A stretch of DNA of 64,000 nucleotides from an uncultured Pelagibacteraceae bacterium (GTDB taxonomy: Bacteria; Pseudomonadota; Alphaproteobacteria; Pelagibacterales; Pelagibacteraceae), in the NCBI GenBank assembly GCA_902517615.1, contig CABYCY010000001.1, forward strand, positions 62,001 through 126,000. The letters are read 5' to 3'. This document shows positions 55,893 through 64,000 of the stretch, one piece after another; within the stretch, counting starts at the first letter, position 1; every line of letters starts with the position of its first letter. The notes below the pieces were generated by a model. The model saw nothing but the letters and a program-made list of their open reading frames with translations, was not told where the DNA came from and made no database searches. Both the position numbers and the translations under genes were made by a program.

Positions 55893-58553
55893 TTATTCAC
55901 CTTTAAGTTCAGCTTGGGCAGCTGCTAATCTTGCAATTGGTACTCTATAAGGTGAACATGAAACATAATTTAATCCTGCTTTAGCACAAAAAAATATACT
56001 GTGTGGGTCGCCACCATGTTCACCACAGATTCCTAATTTTAGATTTTTGTTTTGTTTTTTTCCTTTTTCCACTGCAAGTTCGACTAAATCTGATACACCT
56101 TCGTCTATAGAAATAAAAGGGTCAACTGAAAATATTTTATTTTCCAAATAATCATTTAGAAACTTGCCACTATCATCTCTGCTAATTCCAAAAGTAGTTT
56201 GTGTTAAGTCGTTTGTTCCAAAACTAAAAAATTCTGCATATTTTGCAATTTCTTTAGCTTTTATTGCTGCTCTAGGCAATTCAATCATTGTACCTACCAT
56301 AAATTTTATTTTCAGGTTATATTTTTTTTGAACTTCGCTTGCTATTCTAATTACTAATTCTTTCATTATTTTTATTTCAGCTTCAGTAGATACTAAAGGT
56401 ATCATTATTTCTGGAAATGCAGATTTTATTTTATTTATTTTAAGCTCTGCCAACGCTTCAAAGATTGCTCTACATTGCATTTCATAAATTTCAGGAAAAG
56501 ATATTCCTAACCGACAACCTCTGTGACCTAACATTGGATTTTGTTCATGAAGTTCCTCAATTCTTGCCTCGATCTCTTTAAAGGATAAATTAACTATGTT
56601 AACCAACTCATTAATCTCTTTACTTGTGCGTGGTAAAAATTCATGTAATGGTGGATCTAGCAATCTTACTGTGACGGGTAAATCACTCATAATTTTAAAT
56701 ATATCAACGAAATCTTTTTTTTGATGAGGTAAAAGCTTATCAAGCGCTATAGCTCTGTCCTCTTTTGTTTTTGATAATATCATTTCTCTTACAGATAAAA
56801 TCCTTTCTTCATCAAAAAACATATGTTCCGTTCTACAAAGTCCAATACCTTCTGCGCCAAATTCTTTTGCTGTTTTTGTGTCCTTTGGTGTTTCTGAATT
56901 TGTTCTTACTTTTAATTTTCTAAAACTGTCAGCCCAAGACATTAATTTTGAGAAATCACCAGATATTTCTGGTTTTATAGTTGACACATTCCCTAAAATA
57001 ATTCTACCAGTTGATCCATCGATAGTAATTATGTCTCCTTCTTTAATCTCCATTAAAGAAGTTTTAAAAGACTTATTTTCATAGTTTATATCAATTTCAC
57101 TTGATCCAGAAACACATGGTCTACCCATTCCTCTAGCAACAACTGCAGCATGACTTGTCATTCCACCTCTAGCTGTCAAGATTCCTCTAGCAGCATGCAT
57201 TCCTTGTATATCTTCTGGAGAAGTTTCTACTCTAACTAAAATTGTATCTTGCATCATTGCAGTTAATCTTTCAGCTTCTTCTGATGTAAATACAACTTTA
57301 CCACTTGCTGCACCTGGAGACGCGGGTAAGCCATTTGCTATAACATTGATTGAACTTTTTTCATCTAAAGTAGGGTGCAAAAGTGTGTCTAGTGAATTTG
57401 GATCAATTCTTAATACCGCTTCTTTTTTTGAAATTAATTTTTCTTTAACCATATCAACCGAAATTTTTACTGCTGATTTTGCAGTTCTTTTTCCTGATCT
57501 TGTTTGAAGCATCCATAGTTTATTTTTTTCAACTGTGAACTCTACATCTTGCATATCTTTGTAATGCTTCTCTAACTTTTTCAAAATCTTTTGAAGTTCT
57601 TTAAAAACTTTTGGCATAGATTCTTCCATTGATAAATCTTTTACTTTTGCATCTTGCCTAGCTTTTTTAGTTATATACTGTGGTGTTCTTGTACCTGCTA
57701 CGACATCTTCACCTTGGGCATTTATTAAATATTCACCATATATTTCGTTTGAACCGTCTGAGGGATTTCTTGTAAAGACAACTCCTGTCGCACAATCATC
57801 TCCCATATTACCAAAAACCATTGATTGAACATTTACTGCAGTTCCCCATTCAGCTGGGATTTGATTTAGTTTTCTATAGACTTGTGATCTTTTACTTTCC
57901 CATGATAAAAATACAGCACTTATTGCACCTAATAATTGCTCGTAAACATTTTGTGGAAAATCTTTTTTTGCTTTTTCTTTTACAGTTCTTTTAAAGTCTT
58001 CAATTAATCCATCCCAATCACTTTCATCAAGGTCTGTGTCTAACAAAACACCCTTTGTAAGTTTGTAATTTTCAATTAATTCTTCAAAATGATAACCTTC
58101 AACACCCAGCACTACGTTCCCATACATCTGAATAAATCTTCTATAACTATCTTTAGCAAATCTACCATTTGAAGTTTTAATAGCTAAAGCTTTTACTGTT
58201 TTATCATTTAAACCTAAATTTAGAATAGTATCCATCATACCTGGCATAGATACTCTTGCACCTGATCTTACTGATAATAAAAGTGGATTTTTTAAATCTC
58301 CAAATTTTTTATAAACATGCTTTTCTATTATTTTTAATTCTTTTTTAATTTGAGAAATTAAATTTTTGTTTAATTTTTTTTTATCTTTGTAAAAAATTTC
58401 ACAAGCTTTAGTAGATATTGTAAAGCCTGGTGGTACTGGAAGGCCCATTCTACCCATTTCAGAAAGATTAGCTCCTTTACCTCCTAAAAAATTTTTTGGA
58501 TTTTTAATTTTTTTACTCTCTTTAGAGTTAAAGTTTAAAATGAGCTTTTTCAT
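55893..58553 (-). CDS. ppdK: Pyruvate, phosphate dikinase
   Basis: An 886-residue PPDK of usual length. The ATP-grasp domain starts FLGGKGANLSEMGRMGLPVPPGF. The phosphohistidine domain has GGMTSHAAVVARGMGRPCVSG (His ~455). The PEP-binding TIM barrel contains GTEHMFF-type GLCRTEHMFF, GHRGCRLGI and the catalytic cysteine GICGEHGGDP. It interconverts pyruvate and PEP with ATP and phosphate. It overlaps glyS by four bases. Confidence 0.97.
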   Translation of the reverse strand: MKKLILNFNSKESKKIKNPKNFLGGKGANLSEMGRMGLPVPPGFTISTKACEIFYKDKKKLNKNLISQIKKELKIIEKHVYKKFGDLKNPLLLSVRSGARVSMPGMMDTILNLGLNDKTVKALAIKTSNGRFAKDSYRRFIQMYGNVVLGVEGYHFEELIENYKLTKGVLLDTDLDESDWDGLIEDFKRTVKEKAKKDFPQNVYEQLLGAISAVFLSWESKRSQVYRKLNQIPAEWGTAVNVQSMVFGNMGDDCATGVVFTRNPSDGSNEIYGEYLINAQGEDVVAGTRTPQYITKKARQDAKVKDLSMEESMPKVFKELQKILKKLEKHYKDMQDVEFTVEKNKLWMLQTRSGKRTAKSAVKISVDMVKEKLISKKEAVLRIDPNSLDTLLHPTLDEKSSINVIANGLPASPGAASGKVVFTSEEAERLTAMMQDTILVRVETSPEDIQGMHAARGILTARGGMTSHAAVVARGMGRPCVSGSSEIDINYENKSFKTSLMEIKEGDIITIDGSTGRIILGNVSTIKPEISGDFSKLMSWADSFRKLKVRTNSETPKDTKTAKEFGAEGIGLCRTEHMFFDEERILSVREMILSKTKEDRAIALDKLLPHQKKDFVDIFKIMSDLPVTVRLLDPPLHEFLPRTSKEINELVNIVNLSFKEIEARIEELHEQNPMLGHRGCRLGISFPEIYEMQCRAIFEALAELKINKIKSAFPEIMIPLVSTEAEIKIMKELVIRIASEVQKKYNLKIKFMVGTMIELPRAAIKAKEIAKYAEFFSFGTNDLTQTTFGISRDDSGKFLNDYLENKIFSVDPFISIDEGVSDLVELAVEKGKKQNKNLKLGICGEHGGDPHSIFFCAKAGLNYVSCSPYRVPIARLAAAQAELKGE

Positions 58554-60619
58554 TGGCGGGACTCAATTAAAGAAAAATTAACATAATTGTCAAAGGTTTT
58601 ACACATCATTTGAATTAGTTCTAGTCTATTTTTCTTAATCGCCGGGTCATCCTCATTAACAATCACATTATCAAAAAAGTTGAACACTTCCCTTTTTACG
58701 CTAGCTAAATTGTTCAATGTTTGAACATAATTTTCTTCTTTGTCTATGCTTAAAAAATATTTCTTTAATTCATTTATTTTTTTAAATAAGTTTTTTTCAG
58801 ACTCAGTTTTAAAAATACTAGGATCAGTTGTATTTGATAGTTCGATTTTTTGATTTTTTAATTCATTATCTAAAATGTTTGATGCTCGTTTATAGCTTGC
58901 AATAATATCAATACCATCTGATTTAGTAATTATTTTATTTAAATGTTTTGCTTTATTAAAAATAACAACTGATTGATCTAAATTAAAAGAGCTTATTGAA
59001 GCTTGAATAATATCATTCCGAATGTTTTCTTCATTCATATAATATCTTAATCTTTCCATTAAAAAATTTAATAAGTCTTTTTGTAAAAATTTATTTTCAA
59101 ATTTAAAACCTTGATGAAAATACAGACTTGAAGAATAATTAATTAAATCTTTTATCTTAAAATCTTTTTTATTTTCAATTATAATTCTTATTACCCCTAA
59201 TGCTAATCTTCTCAAAGCGAATGGATCTTTAGAACTTGTTGGCTTTTGATTTAATCCAAAAAATCCAACTAAAGTATCTATCTTGTCAGCTAGTGAAAGC
59301 GCAATACTAAATGGTTTTTTAGGAACTCTAGAGCCTGACCCTGTTGGTAAATATTGCTCGCTAATGGCCAAAACCAACTCCTTATCAAAACCTTGAAAAT
59401 TAGCAAAATATCCTCCCATTACACCTTGGAGTTCAGGAAATTCTCCCACTAGTTCTGATAATAAATCAACTTTACTAATTGTTGCTGATAACTCAACTTT
59501 TTCTTTGCTTATTAATAGTTCATCAGAGATCATTCCACCTAGCTTTCTCATTCTTTGAGCTTTATCGAAATAACTTCCTAATCCTTTAAAATAATTCATA
59601 GATTTTAAATCTGTAACTTTTTTAACCATATTTTGAGATTTATCTTTTTTCCAAAAAAATTCTGCATCACTTAATCTTGCCTCAACCACTCTTTCATTTC
59701 CCAATTTAATTAAGCCCTTTTTATCTTTTTTGTTTGCTACTACTAAAAATTCATTAGTTATATTTCCCTTGTTGTCAAATGTTGGAAAATATTTTTGATA
59801 ATATTGCATGGTAATAATTAATATTTCTTTAGGAATATTTAAAAATTTTTTATCAAATTCACAAAGTATAATATTTGGTTGATCAGTCAAATCAACAACT
59901 TCATTAAGTAATTTAGCGTTATATTGAATATTAATATTTTTATTCTTTAATATATTATTAAATTTTTTTTCTATAAAATTTCTTCTTTCATTGTGATCTA
60001 TAATTATATCCATTCTTTTAAAGAAACTTTTATAATTTTTAAATTCCAAAAATAATTTTTTGTTTTCTTCAAATTCTTTATGGATAAAAGTTAAATTAGA
60101 AGAAACAAGATGATGAAAATTAAAATTTAACTTTTTTTTATCAAATACAGCTAGAATTGACTTCAAAGGCCTAGCCCAATTTAGGTCAAAAGTTCCCCAA
60201 TACATTGATTTTTTCCATTGAATTTTATTCAATAATATTGGAATAAATTCCTCTAATAAATCATGAGTATATAATTTTTTTGATTTTGTCTTAAAAAAAT
60301 AAAATTCTCCTTTATCTGTTTTTTTCTTATAAAGATCTTTTTTTAAGATTTTATTTGATCTTATGAATCCATCTAATGCTACTTCTGGTGACTTAATATT
60401 TGGTCCTTTTATCTCCTCAGATTTTAATGCAACTTTTTTTTGAACACCTTCAAACAAAATTACTAGTCTATTTGGTGTTGAGTAAGATGAACTTTTTTTA
60501 AATGAAATTGATTTTTCTATAAATAATTCATTAAAGCTTTTAAGCAAATTCTCTCTTAAGTTTTGTTGAAGATTGGAAGGTATTTCCTCACTAAATAATT
60601 CTAGAAAAAACTCTGACAT
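58550..60619 (-). CDS. glyS: Glycine--tRNA ligase beta subunit
   Basis: A 689-residue GlyRS beta chain. It has the N-terminal FLLELFSEEIPS-type motif (EFFLELFSEEIPSNLQ), VVEARLSDAEFFWKKDKS, GLGSYFDKAQRMRKLG and KPFSIALSLADKIDTLVGFFG. A tRNA-binding C-terminal domain follows. It charges tRNA-Gly with the alpha subunit as an alpha2-beta2 enzyme. It shares one base with glyQ and four with ppdK. Confidence 0.96.
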   Translation of the reverse strand: MSEFFLELFSEEIPSNLQQNLRENLLKSFNELFIEKSISFKKSSSYSTPNRLVILFEGVQKKVALKSEEIKGPNIKSPEVALDGFIRSNKILKKDLYKKKTDKGEFYFFKTKSKKLYTHDLLEEFIPILLNKIQWKKSMYWGTFDLNWARPLKSILAVFDKKKLNFNFHHLVSSNLTFIHKEFEENKKLFLEFKNYKSFFKRMDIIIDHNERRNFIEKKFNNILKNKNINIQYNAKLLNEVVDLTDQPNIILCEFDKKFLNIPKEILIITMQYYQKYFPTFDNKGNITNEFLVVANKKDKKGLIKLGNERVVEARLSDAEFFWKKDKSQNMVKKVTDLKSMNYFKGLGSYFDKAQRMRKLGGMISDELLISKEKVELSATISKVDLLSELVGEFPELQGVMGGYFANFQGFDKELVLAISEQYLPTGSGSRVPKKPFSIALSLADKIDTLVGFFGLNQKPTSSKDPFALRRLALGVIRIIIENKKDFKIKDLINYSSSLYFHQGFKFENKFLQKDLLNFLMERLRYYMNEENIRNDIIQASISSFNLDQSVVIFNKAKHLNKIITKSDGIDIIASYKRASNILDNELKNQKIELSNTTDPSIFKTESEKNLFKKINELKKYFLSIDKEENYVQTLNNLASVKREVFNFFDNVIVNEDDPAIKKNRLELIQMMCKTFDNYVNFSLIESRQ

Positions 60620-61500
60620 TATTTTTGACTAGCTAACCAAGTGCCTGCTGCAGATTTTGTAATATCTCTTATTCTAGCTATATAACCTGCTCTTTGTGCA
60701 ACACTAATTGCACCTCTCGCATCCAAAATATTAAAAACATGACTTGCTTTTAAACATTGATCATATGCCGGTAAAGAAATTTTTTTTTCTACTAAAGATT
60801 TTGCTTCTGATTCGTGCATTTCAAACATCTTTAAAAGAGTTTCTACATTTGCATGCTCAAAATTATATGCTGAAAATTCTTTTTCAGCTTGATGAAATAC
60901 TTCATGATATTTTACACCCTCATCGTTCCACAATAAATCATAAACATTTTTTTGTTGTTGAGTGAACATGCATATCCTTTCTAATCCATAAGTGATTTCA
61001 ACTGATACAGGTTTGCACTCAAATCCAGCCATTTGTTGGAAATATGTAAATTGAGTAATTTCCATTCCATCACACCATACTTCCCAGCCTAATCCCGCAG
61101 CACCTAAAGTAGGACTTTCCCAATCATCTTCAACAAATCTTATATCATGATCATTATTATCTATTCCTATAGTTGATAAGCTATTTAGATAAAGTCTTTT
61201 TATATTTTCTGGAGAAGGTTTAATTAAAACTTGAAACTGATAATAGTGTTGTAATCTATTTGGATTATCTCCGTATCTTCCATCTGTTGGTCTTCTTGAT
61301 GGTTGTACGTATGCTGTTTTCCATGGTTTTGTTCCAAGAGATCTTAGTGTAGTAGCTGGATGAAAAGTTCCTGCTCCAACCTCAACATCATATGGCTGAA
61401 GAATAATACATCCCTTTTTACTCCAAAATTTCTGAAGATTTAAAATTGTTTCTTGGAATGTTTGAATTTTTTTTTTTGCTTTTTTAACTTTAGAAACCAT
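60619..61500 (-). CDS. glyQ: Glycine--tRNA ligase alpha subunit
   Basis: A ~293-residue GlyRS alpha subunit. Family segments are [61 protein letters not shown] and [21 protein letters not shown]. The ATG at 61500 is preferred; an alternative ATG at 61524 would extend the overlap with the protease gene. It catalyses glycyl-adenylate formation. It is adjacent to glyS. Confidence 0.95.
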   Translation of the reverse strand: MVSKVKKAKKKIQTFQETILNLQKFWSKKGCIILQPYDVEVGAGTFHPATTLRSLGTKPWKTAYVQPSRRPTDGRYGDNPNRLQHYYQFQVLIKPSPENIKRLYLNSLSTIGIDNNDHDIRFVEDDWESPTLGAAGLGWEVWCDGMEITQFTYFQQMAGFECKPVSVEITYGLERICMFTQQQKNVYDLLWNDEGVKYHEVFHQAEKEFSAYNFEHANVETLLKMFEMHESEAKSLVEKKISLPAYDQCLKASHVFNILDARGAISVAQRAGYIARIRDITKSAAGTWLASQK

Positions 61501-62296
61501 ATCTCTGCCAAATTGATCTTTCATCTAGAATATTTGCTATTTGATCTACGTGATTGTTAGATGAAGAAAGTTTTTGACTTAACCATCCTTTTGATTTTTC
61601 AAAATTTTTAATAATGACGTCCTCTCCAAATTTCTCTTTTAGTATTTCATGCGCGTTACCTACTCCGTCAATTAATCCTAAATTTTTTGCTCTACTTCCT
61701 GACCAAAACTCTCCTGAAAAAAGTTCTACTTCAGATTTATTTAATTTCAAACCTCTGCTTTTTTCAACAACATCAATAAAATCTTTATGTAAATCTAATT
61801 GGATATTTTTTAATCTTTCAATATCTTCATTTTTTTCATCCAAAAATGGATCGAGTGTACTTTTATTTTTACCAGCAGTATGAACTCTTCTCTCAACCCC
61901 AATTTTTTTTATTAACTCAGTAAAACCGAAAGAGGAGTATATAACTCCTATAGATCCTATAATTGAGCTTGAATTTGCATAAATTTCATCTCCAGCACAA
62001 GAAATTAAATATCCTCCAGAAGCTGCCACATCTTCGGCGAACACTATAACTTTTTTTTTATATTTTTTTGCTTGTTGTCTAATAAAGCTGTAGATTAAAT
62101 GAGACTGAACCGGTGATCCTCCTGGTGAATTGATTGATATAGCTACACATGTGGCTTTTTTCAAAGAAAACGCCTTTTTAATCAGTTCTTGTTGACCAGC
62201 GAAATCAATTCCTTGTTTAAATTTTCCAGCATTACCAATCACTCCATTTAACTTTAAATGGGAAACAACTTTTTTCTTTTTAAAAAAAGAGAACAT
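61490..62296 (-). CDS. S49-family signal-peptide-peptidase-like protease (SppA/SohB)
   Basis: A 268-residue Ser/Lys-dyad protease of the S49 family, without a clear membrane anchor. The nucleophile is S93 (DVAASGGYL), the predicted lysine is K143 or K145 ([12 protein letters not shown]), and the SINSPGGSP strand (~54-62) is present. It is likely to cleave signal peptides or membrane-protein fragments. It overlaps glyQ by 11 bases and is divergent from the polyprenyl synthase. Confidence 0.9.
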   Translation of the reverse strand: MFSFFKKKKVVSHLKLNGVIGNAGKFKQGIDFAGQQELIKKAFSLKKATCVAISINSPGGSPVQSHLIYSFIRQQAKKYKKKVIVFAEDVAASGGYLISCAGDEIYANSSSIIGSIGVIYSSFGFTELIKKIGVERRVHTAGKNKSTLDPFLDEKNEDIERLKNIQLDLHKDFIDVVEKSRGLKLNKSEVELFSGEFWSGSRAKNLGLIDGVGNAHEILKEKFGEDVIIKNFEKSKGWLSQKLSSSNNHVDQIANILDERSIWQRYGF

Positions 62297-62410
62297 AATT
62301 AAGTCTTATAGAATTATTCGTTTAATATAAAGACTACTTATAATTGAAGAATTTGGTGCGTCAATTGATAAGTAATATATATAAATAAACTATACTAATT
62401 TAAAAATGTT

Positions 62411-63424
62411 ATGGGAACTGTTGTACAGCTTAAAAATCAGATAAATGATTCATATTTTCAGCTTAAAGACTCAGTTGAAGAAAAACTCATTTTGACCGAA
62501 GAAAAAATAAAATCAAAATTATCTAGCGAAGTACAATTGGTTCAAAAAATGACGGATTATCACATCGAAACAGGGGGTAAAAGACTAAGAGCTTTATTAA
62601 CATTAGGTAGTGCAAAGTTATGTGGCTACTCAAAAGGCTCTAGAGATATAAATTTAGCTGCATGTGTTGAATTAATTCATAGTGCAACATTGATGCATGA
62701 TGATGTAATTGATGAAGGTGCTGTTAGAAGAGGAAAGGAAACTTTAAACAAAGTTTGGAATAATCATTCCTCAGTTTTAATAGGAGATTATTTATTAAGT
62801 AGATGTTTTGAGATGATGGTAGAGGATGGAAACTTAGAAGTTTTAAAATTATTATCTTCCACTTCATCTAAAATTGCTCAAGGAGAAGTTCTGCAACTTC
62901 AACACAAAGGTGAAGTTGATATGCTAGAAGAAACATATTTAAAAATAATCTCAGCAAAGACTGCTGAGTTATTTGCAGCAGCAACTAAAGTTGGTGCAAT
63001 TTTATCCGTTGCAGGAAATAAAGAAAAAGATGCTTTAGAATTCTATGGAAGAAACTTGGGATTAACTTTTCAAATAGCAGATGATACACTCGACTATAAT
63101 GCTGAACTGAAACTATTTGGTAAAAAAATTGGTCAAGATTTTTTTGAAGGAAAAATTACCTTACCAATAATTTTACTTTTTCAAAAATTAGGAAATGATG
63201 AAAAAAAAATTCTATTTAATATGTTTAATAAAGAGTTAAGAACAAAAGATGACTTTAATGAAGTAATTTCTCTTATAAACAAGTATAAAATAATTCAGGA
63301 ATGCTATCAAAAAGCTCAGCACTATATAAATTTAGCATCAAATTCTTTAAGTGTATTCAAAGACTCTAACGAAAAAAATATTCTTAAAAAATTAACATCA
63401 TTTAGTTTATCAAGAAATTTTTAA
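62411..63424 (+). CDS. ispB: Polyprenyl diphosphate synthase (octaprenyl/IspB-like)
   Basis: A 337-residue trans-prenyltransferase. The first aspartate-rich motif is D97-D-V-I-D101 (LMHDDVIDEG). The second is D224-D-T-L-D228 (QIADDTLDYN). GGKRLRALL (~55) binds diphosphate. It makes the side chain of ubiquinone. Chain length depends on residues near the first motif, so IspB (C40) is a best guess. Its stop overlaps by four bases the stop of the convergent pdxH. Confidence 0.92.
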   Translation: MGTVVQLKNQINDSYFQLKDSVEEKLILTEEKIKSKLSSEVQLVQKMTDYHIETGGKRLRALLTLGSAKLCGYSKGSRDINLAACVELIHSATLMHDDVIDEGAVRRGKETLNKVWNNHSSVLIGDYLLSRCFEMMVEDGNLEVLKLLSSTSSKIAQGEVLQLQHKGEVDMLEETYLKIISAKTAELFAAATKVGAILSVAGNKEKDALEFYGRNLGLTFQIADDTLDYNAELKLFGKKIGQDFFEGKITLPIILLFQKLGNDEKKILFNMFNKELRTKDDFNEVISLINKYKIIQECYQKAQHYINLASNSLSVFKDSNEKNILKKLTSFSLSRNF

Positions 63425-64000
63425 GGACTTAGTAAAGACCTTGTCCACTTTCCTGAGTTATCTTTATTATATTTCAATCTTTCGTGAATTCTGTTTTCGC
63501 CATCTAACCAAAATTCAATACTATCTGGAGATAAAATCCACCCAGACCAATGACTAGGCCTTGGCAAATCTGATTTATTAGTAAATTTTTTTTTGTAATC
63601 TTTAATAGATTTTATTAATTGGTCTCGTGAATTTAATTCCTCACTTTGCTTAGAAGCCCATGCTCCTATTCGACTTTCATATGCTCTAGATGAATAATAT
63701 TTGTCTGCAACTTTATCAGAAACTAATGAAACCTTTCCATTAATTCTTATTTGTCTTAAAAGACTTTTCCAATGAAAACACATCGCAGCATATGGATTTT
63801 CTTTTAATTCATTTCCTTTTTGACTATTTAAATTTGTATAAAATACAAATCCATCTTTGCTGAAATCTTTAAGCAAAACCATTCTGACCGAAGGAATATT
63901 GTTTTGATTTGATGTGGCTAAAGAAACTGCGTTTGGGTCATTTGGCTCTTTTTTCTTTGCTTCCTCCATCCATTCATGAAATAATTGAATTGGATCGTTT
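63421..64000 (-). CDS. pdxH: Pyridoxamine 5'-phosphate oxidase, N-terminally truncated by the window
   Basis: About 193 residues of PdxH; the reading frame continues open to base 64000 and starts NDPIQLFHEWMEEA, so the first residues lie outside. FMN/PLP-binding segments are VRMVLLKDFSKDGFVFYTN, ESRIGAWASKQS and SHWSGWILSPDSIEFWLDGENRIHERL. It oxidises pyridoxamine or pyridoxine phosphate to PLP. A shorter start at 63969 is inside the N-terminal domain and is not the real start. Confidence 0.95.
   Translation of the reverse strand, partial: NDPIQLFHEWMEEAKKKEPNDPNAVSLATSNQNNIPSVRMVLLKDFSKDGFVFYTNLNSQKGNELKENPYAAMCFHWKSLLRQIRINGKVSLVSDKVADKYYSSRAYESRIGAWASKQSEELNSRDQLIKSIKDYKKKFTNKSDLPRPSHWSGWILSPDSIEFWLDGENRIHERLKYNKDNSGKWTRSLLSP

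Noticed and set aside
62297..62410. Riboswitch between the divergent S49 protease and polyprenyl synthase genes
   Set aside because: The 114-base spacer is AT-rich without a clear stem structure; it most likely contains two divergent promoters.

Overview
The window is about 30% G+C and very gene-dense. Most neighbouring genes touch or overlap by 1-20 bases, TTG and GTG starts are common, and there is almost no spacer DNA. Gene content (mreB-mreC-mreD-mrdA-rodA behind leuA, hflK-hflC-DUF2065-degP, a permuted two-piece tmRNA, two branched-chain-amino-acid-type ABC systems, many 2-oxoglutarate/Fe oxygenases) points to a streamlined marine alphaproteobacterium of the SAR11/Pelagibacter group. This assignment rests on gene content and protein resemblance, not on a search.

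Region by region. 1-613: 3' end of a 2OG-Fe(II) oxygenase. 719-8562 (+): an apparent catabolic operon of flavin monooxygenase, Xsc-like thiamine-diphosphate enzyme, DUF1185 protein, alpha/beta hydrolase, aldehyde dehydrogenase and DMT transporter, followed by a LivJ-type binding protein and a terminator. 8595-21251 (-): a co-directional run of about 15 genes. It begins with a complete Liv-type transporter (binding protein, H, M, G, F) and passes through AzlC/AzlD, a CsiD/GlaH glutarate hydroxylase and a ProC-like reductase. It then enters a second set of Liv G, F, H, M, a 23-residue small membrane ORF and an MFS transporter. The second Liv set has no adjacent binding protein on its own strand, so the + strand binding protein at 7372-8562 is its likely partner.

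21338-29880: a LysE exporter with a striking leader hairpin, a DUF2805 protein and a glutaredoxin. Next comes an envelope/secretion operon (stand-alone inverse-autotransporter barrel, secreted protein, DUF1479 oxygenase). It is followed by MsrB, an HDAC-like amidohydrolase, a 2-hydroxyacid dehydrogenase, a DMT transporter and a DadA-like oxidase. 29924-36925 (-): leuA followed by the rod-shape operon, with rodA broken by a one-base frameshift in a homopolymer. 37028-42243 (-): a peptide-type ABC importer with a fused double ATPase. 42323-45684: ilvB-ilvH-ilvC. 45737-50232: hflK-hflC-DUF2065-degP-miaA.

50284-52340: mrp, thyX and the tmRNA gene. 52467-55846 is a short accessory block directly downstream of the tmRNA: an arylsulfotransferase-like propeller, two small membrane proteins, a sulfotransferase and a hexapeptide acyltransferase. 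These probably modify a cell-surface glycan. 55893-64000 is core again: ppdK, glyS, glyQ, an S49 protease, a polyprenyl diphosphate synthase and a truncated pdxH.

The most interesting items are the split inverse autotransporter with its cargo-like neighbour, the tmRNA-adjacent sulfo-island, the flavin-monooxygenase operon, the perfect hairpin abutting lysE, the translation-coupled 23-residue ORF, and hairpins that separate binding-protein genes from permease genes in two transporter operons.
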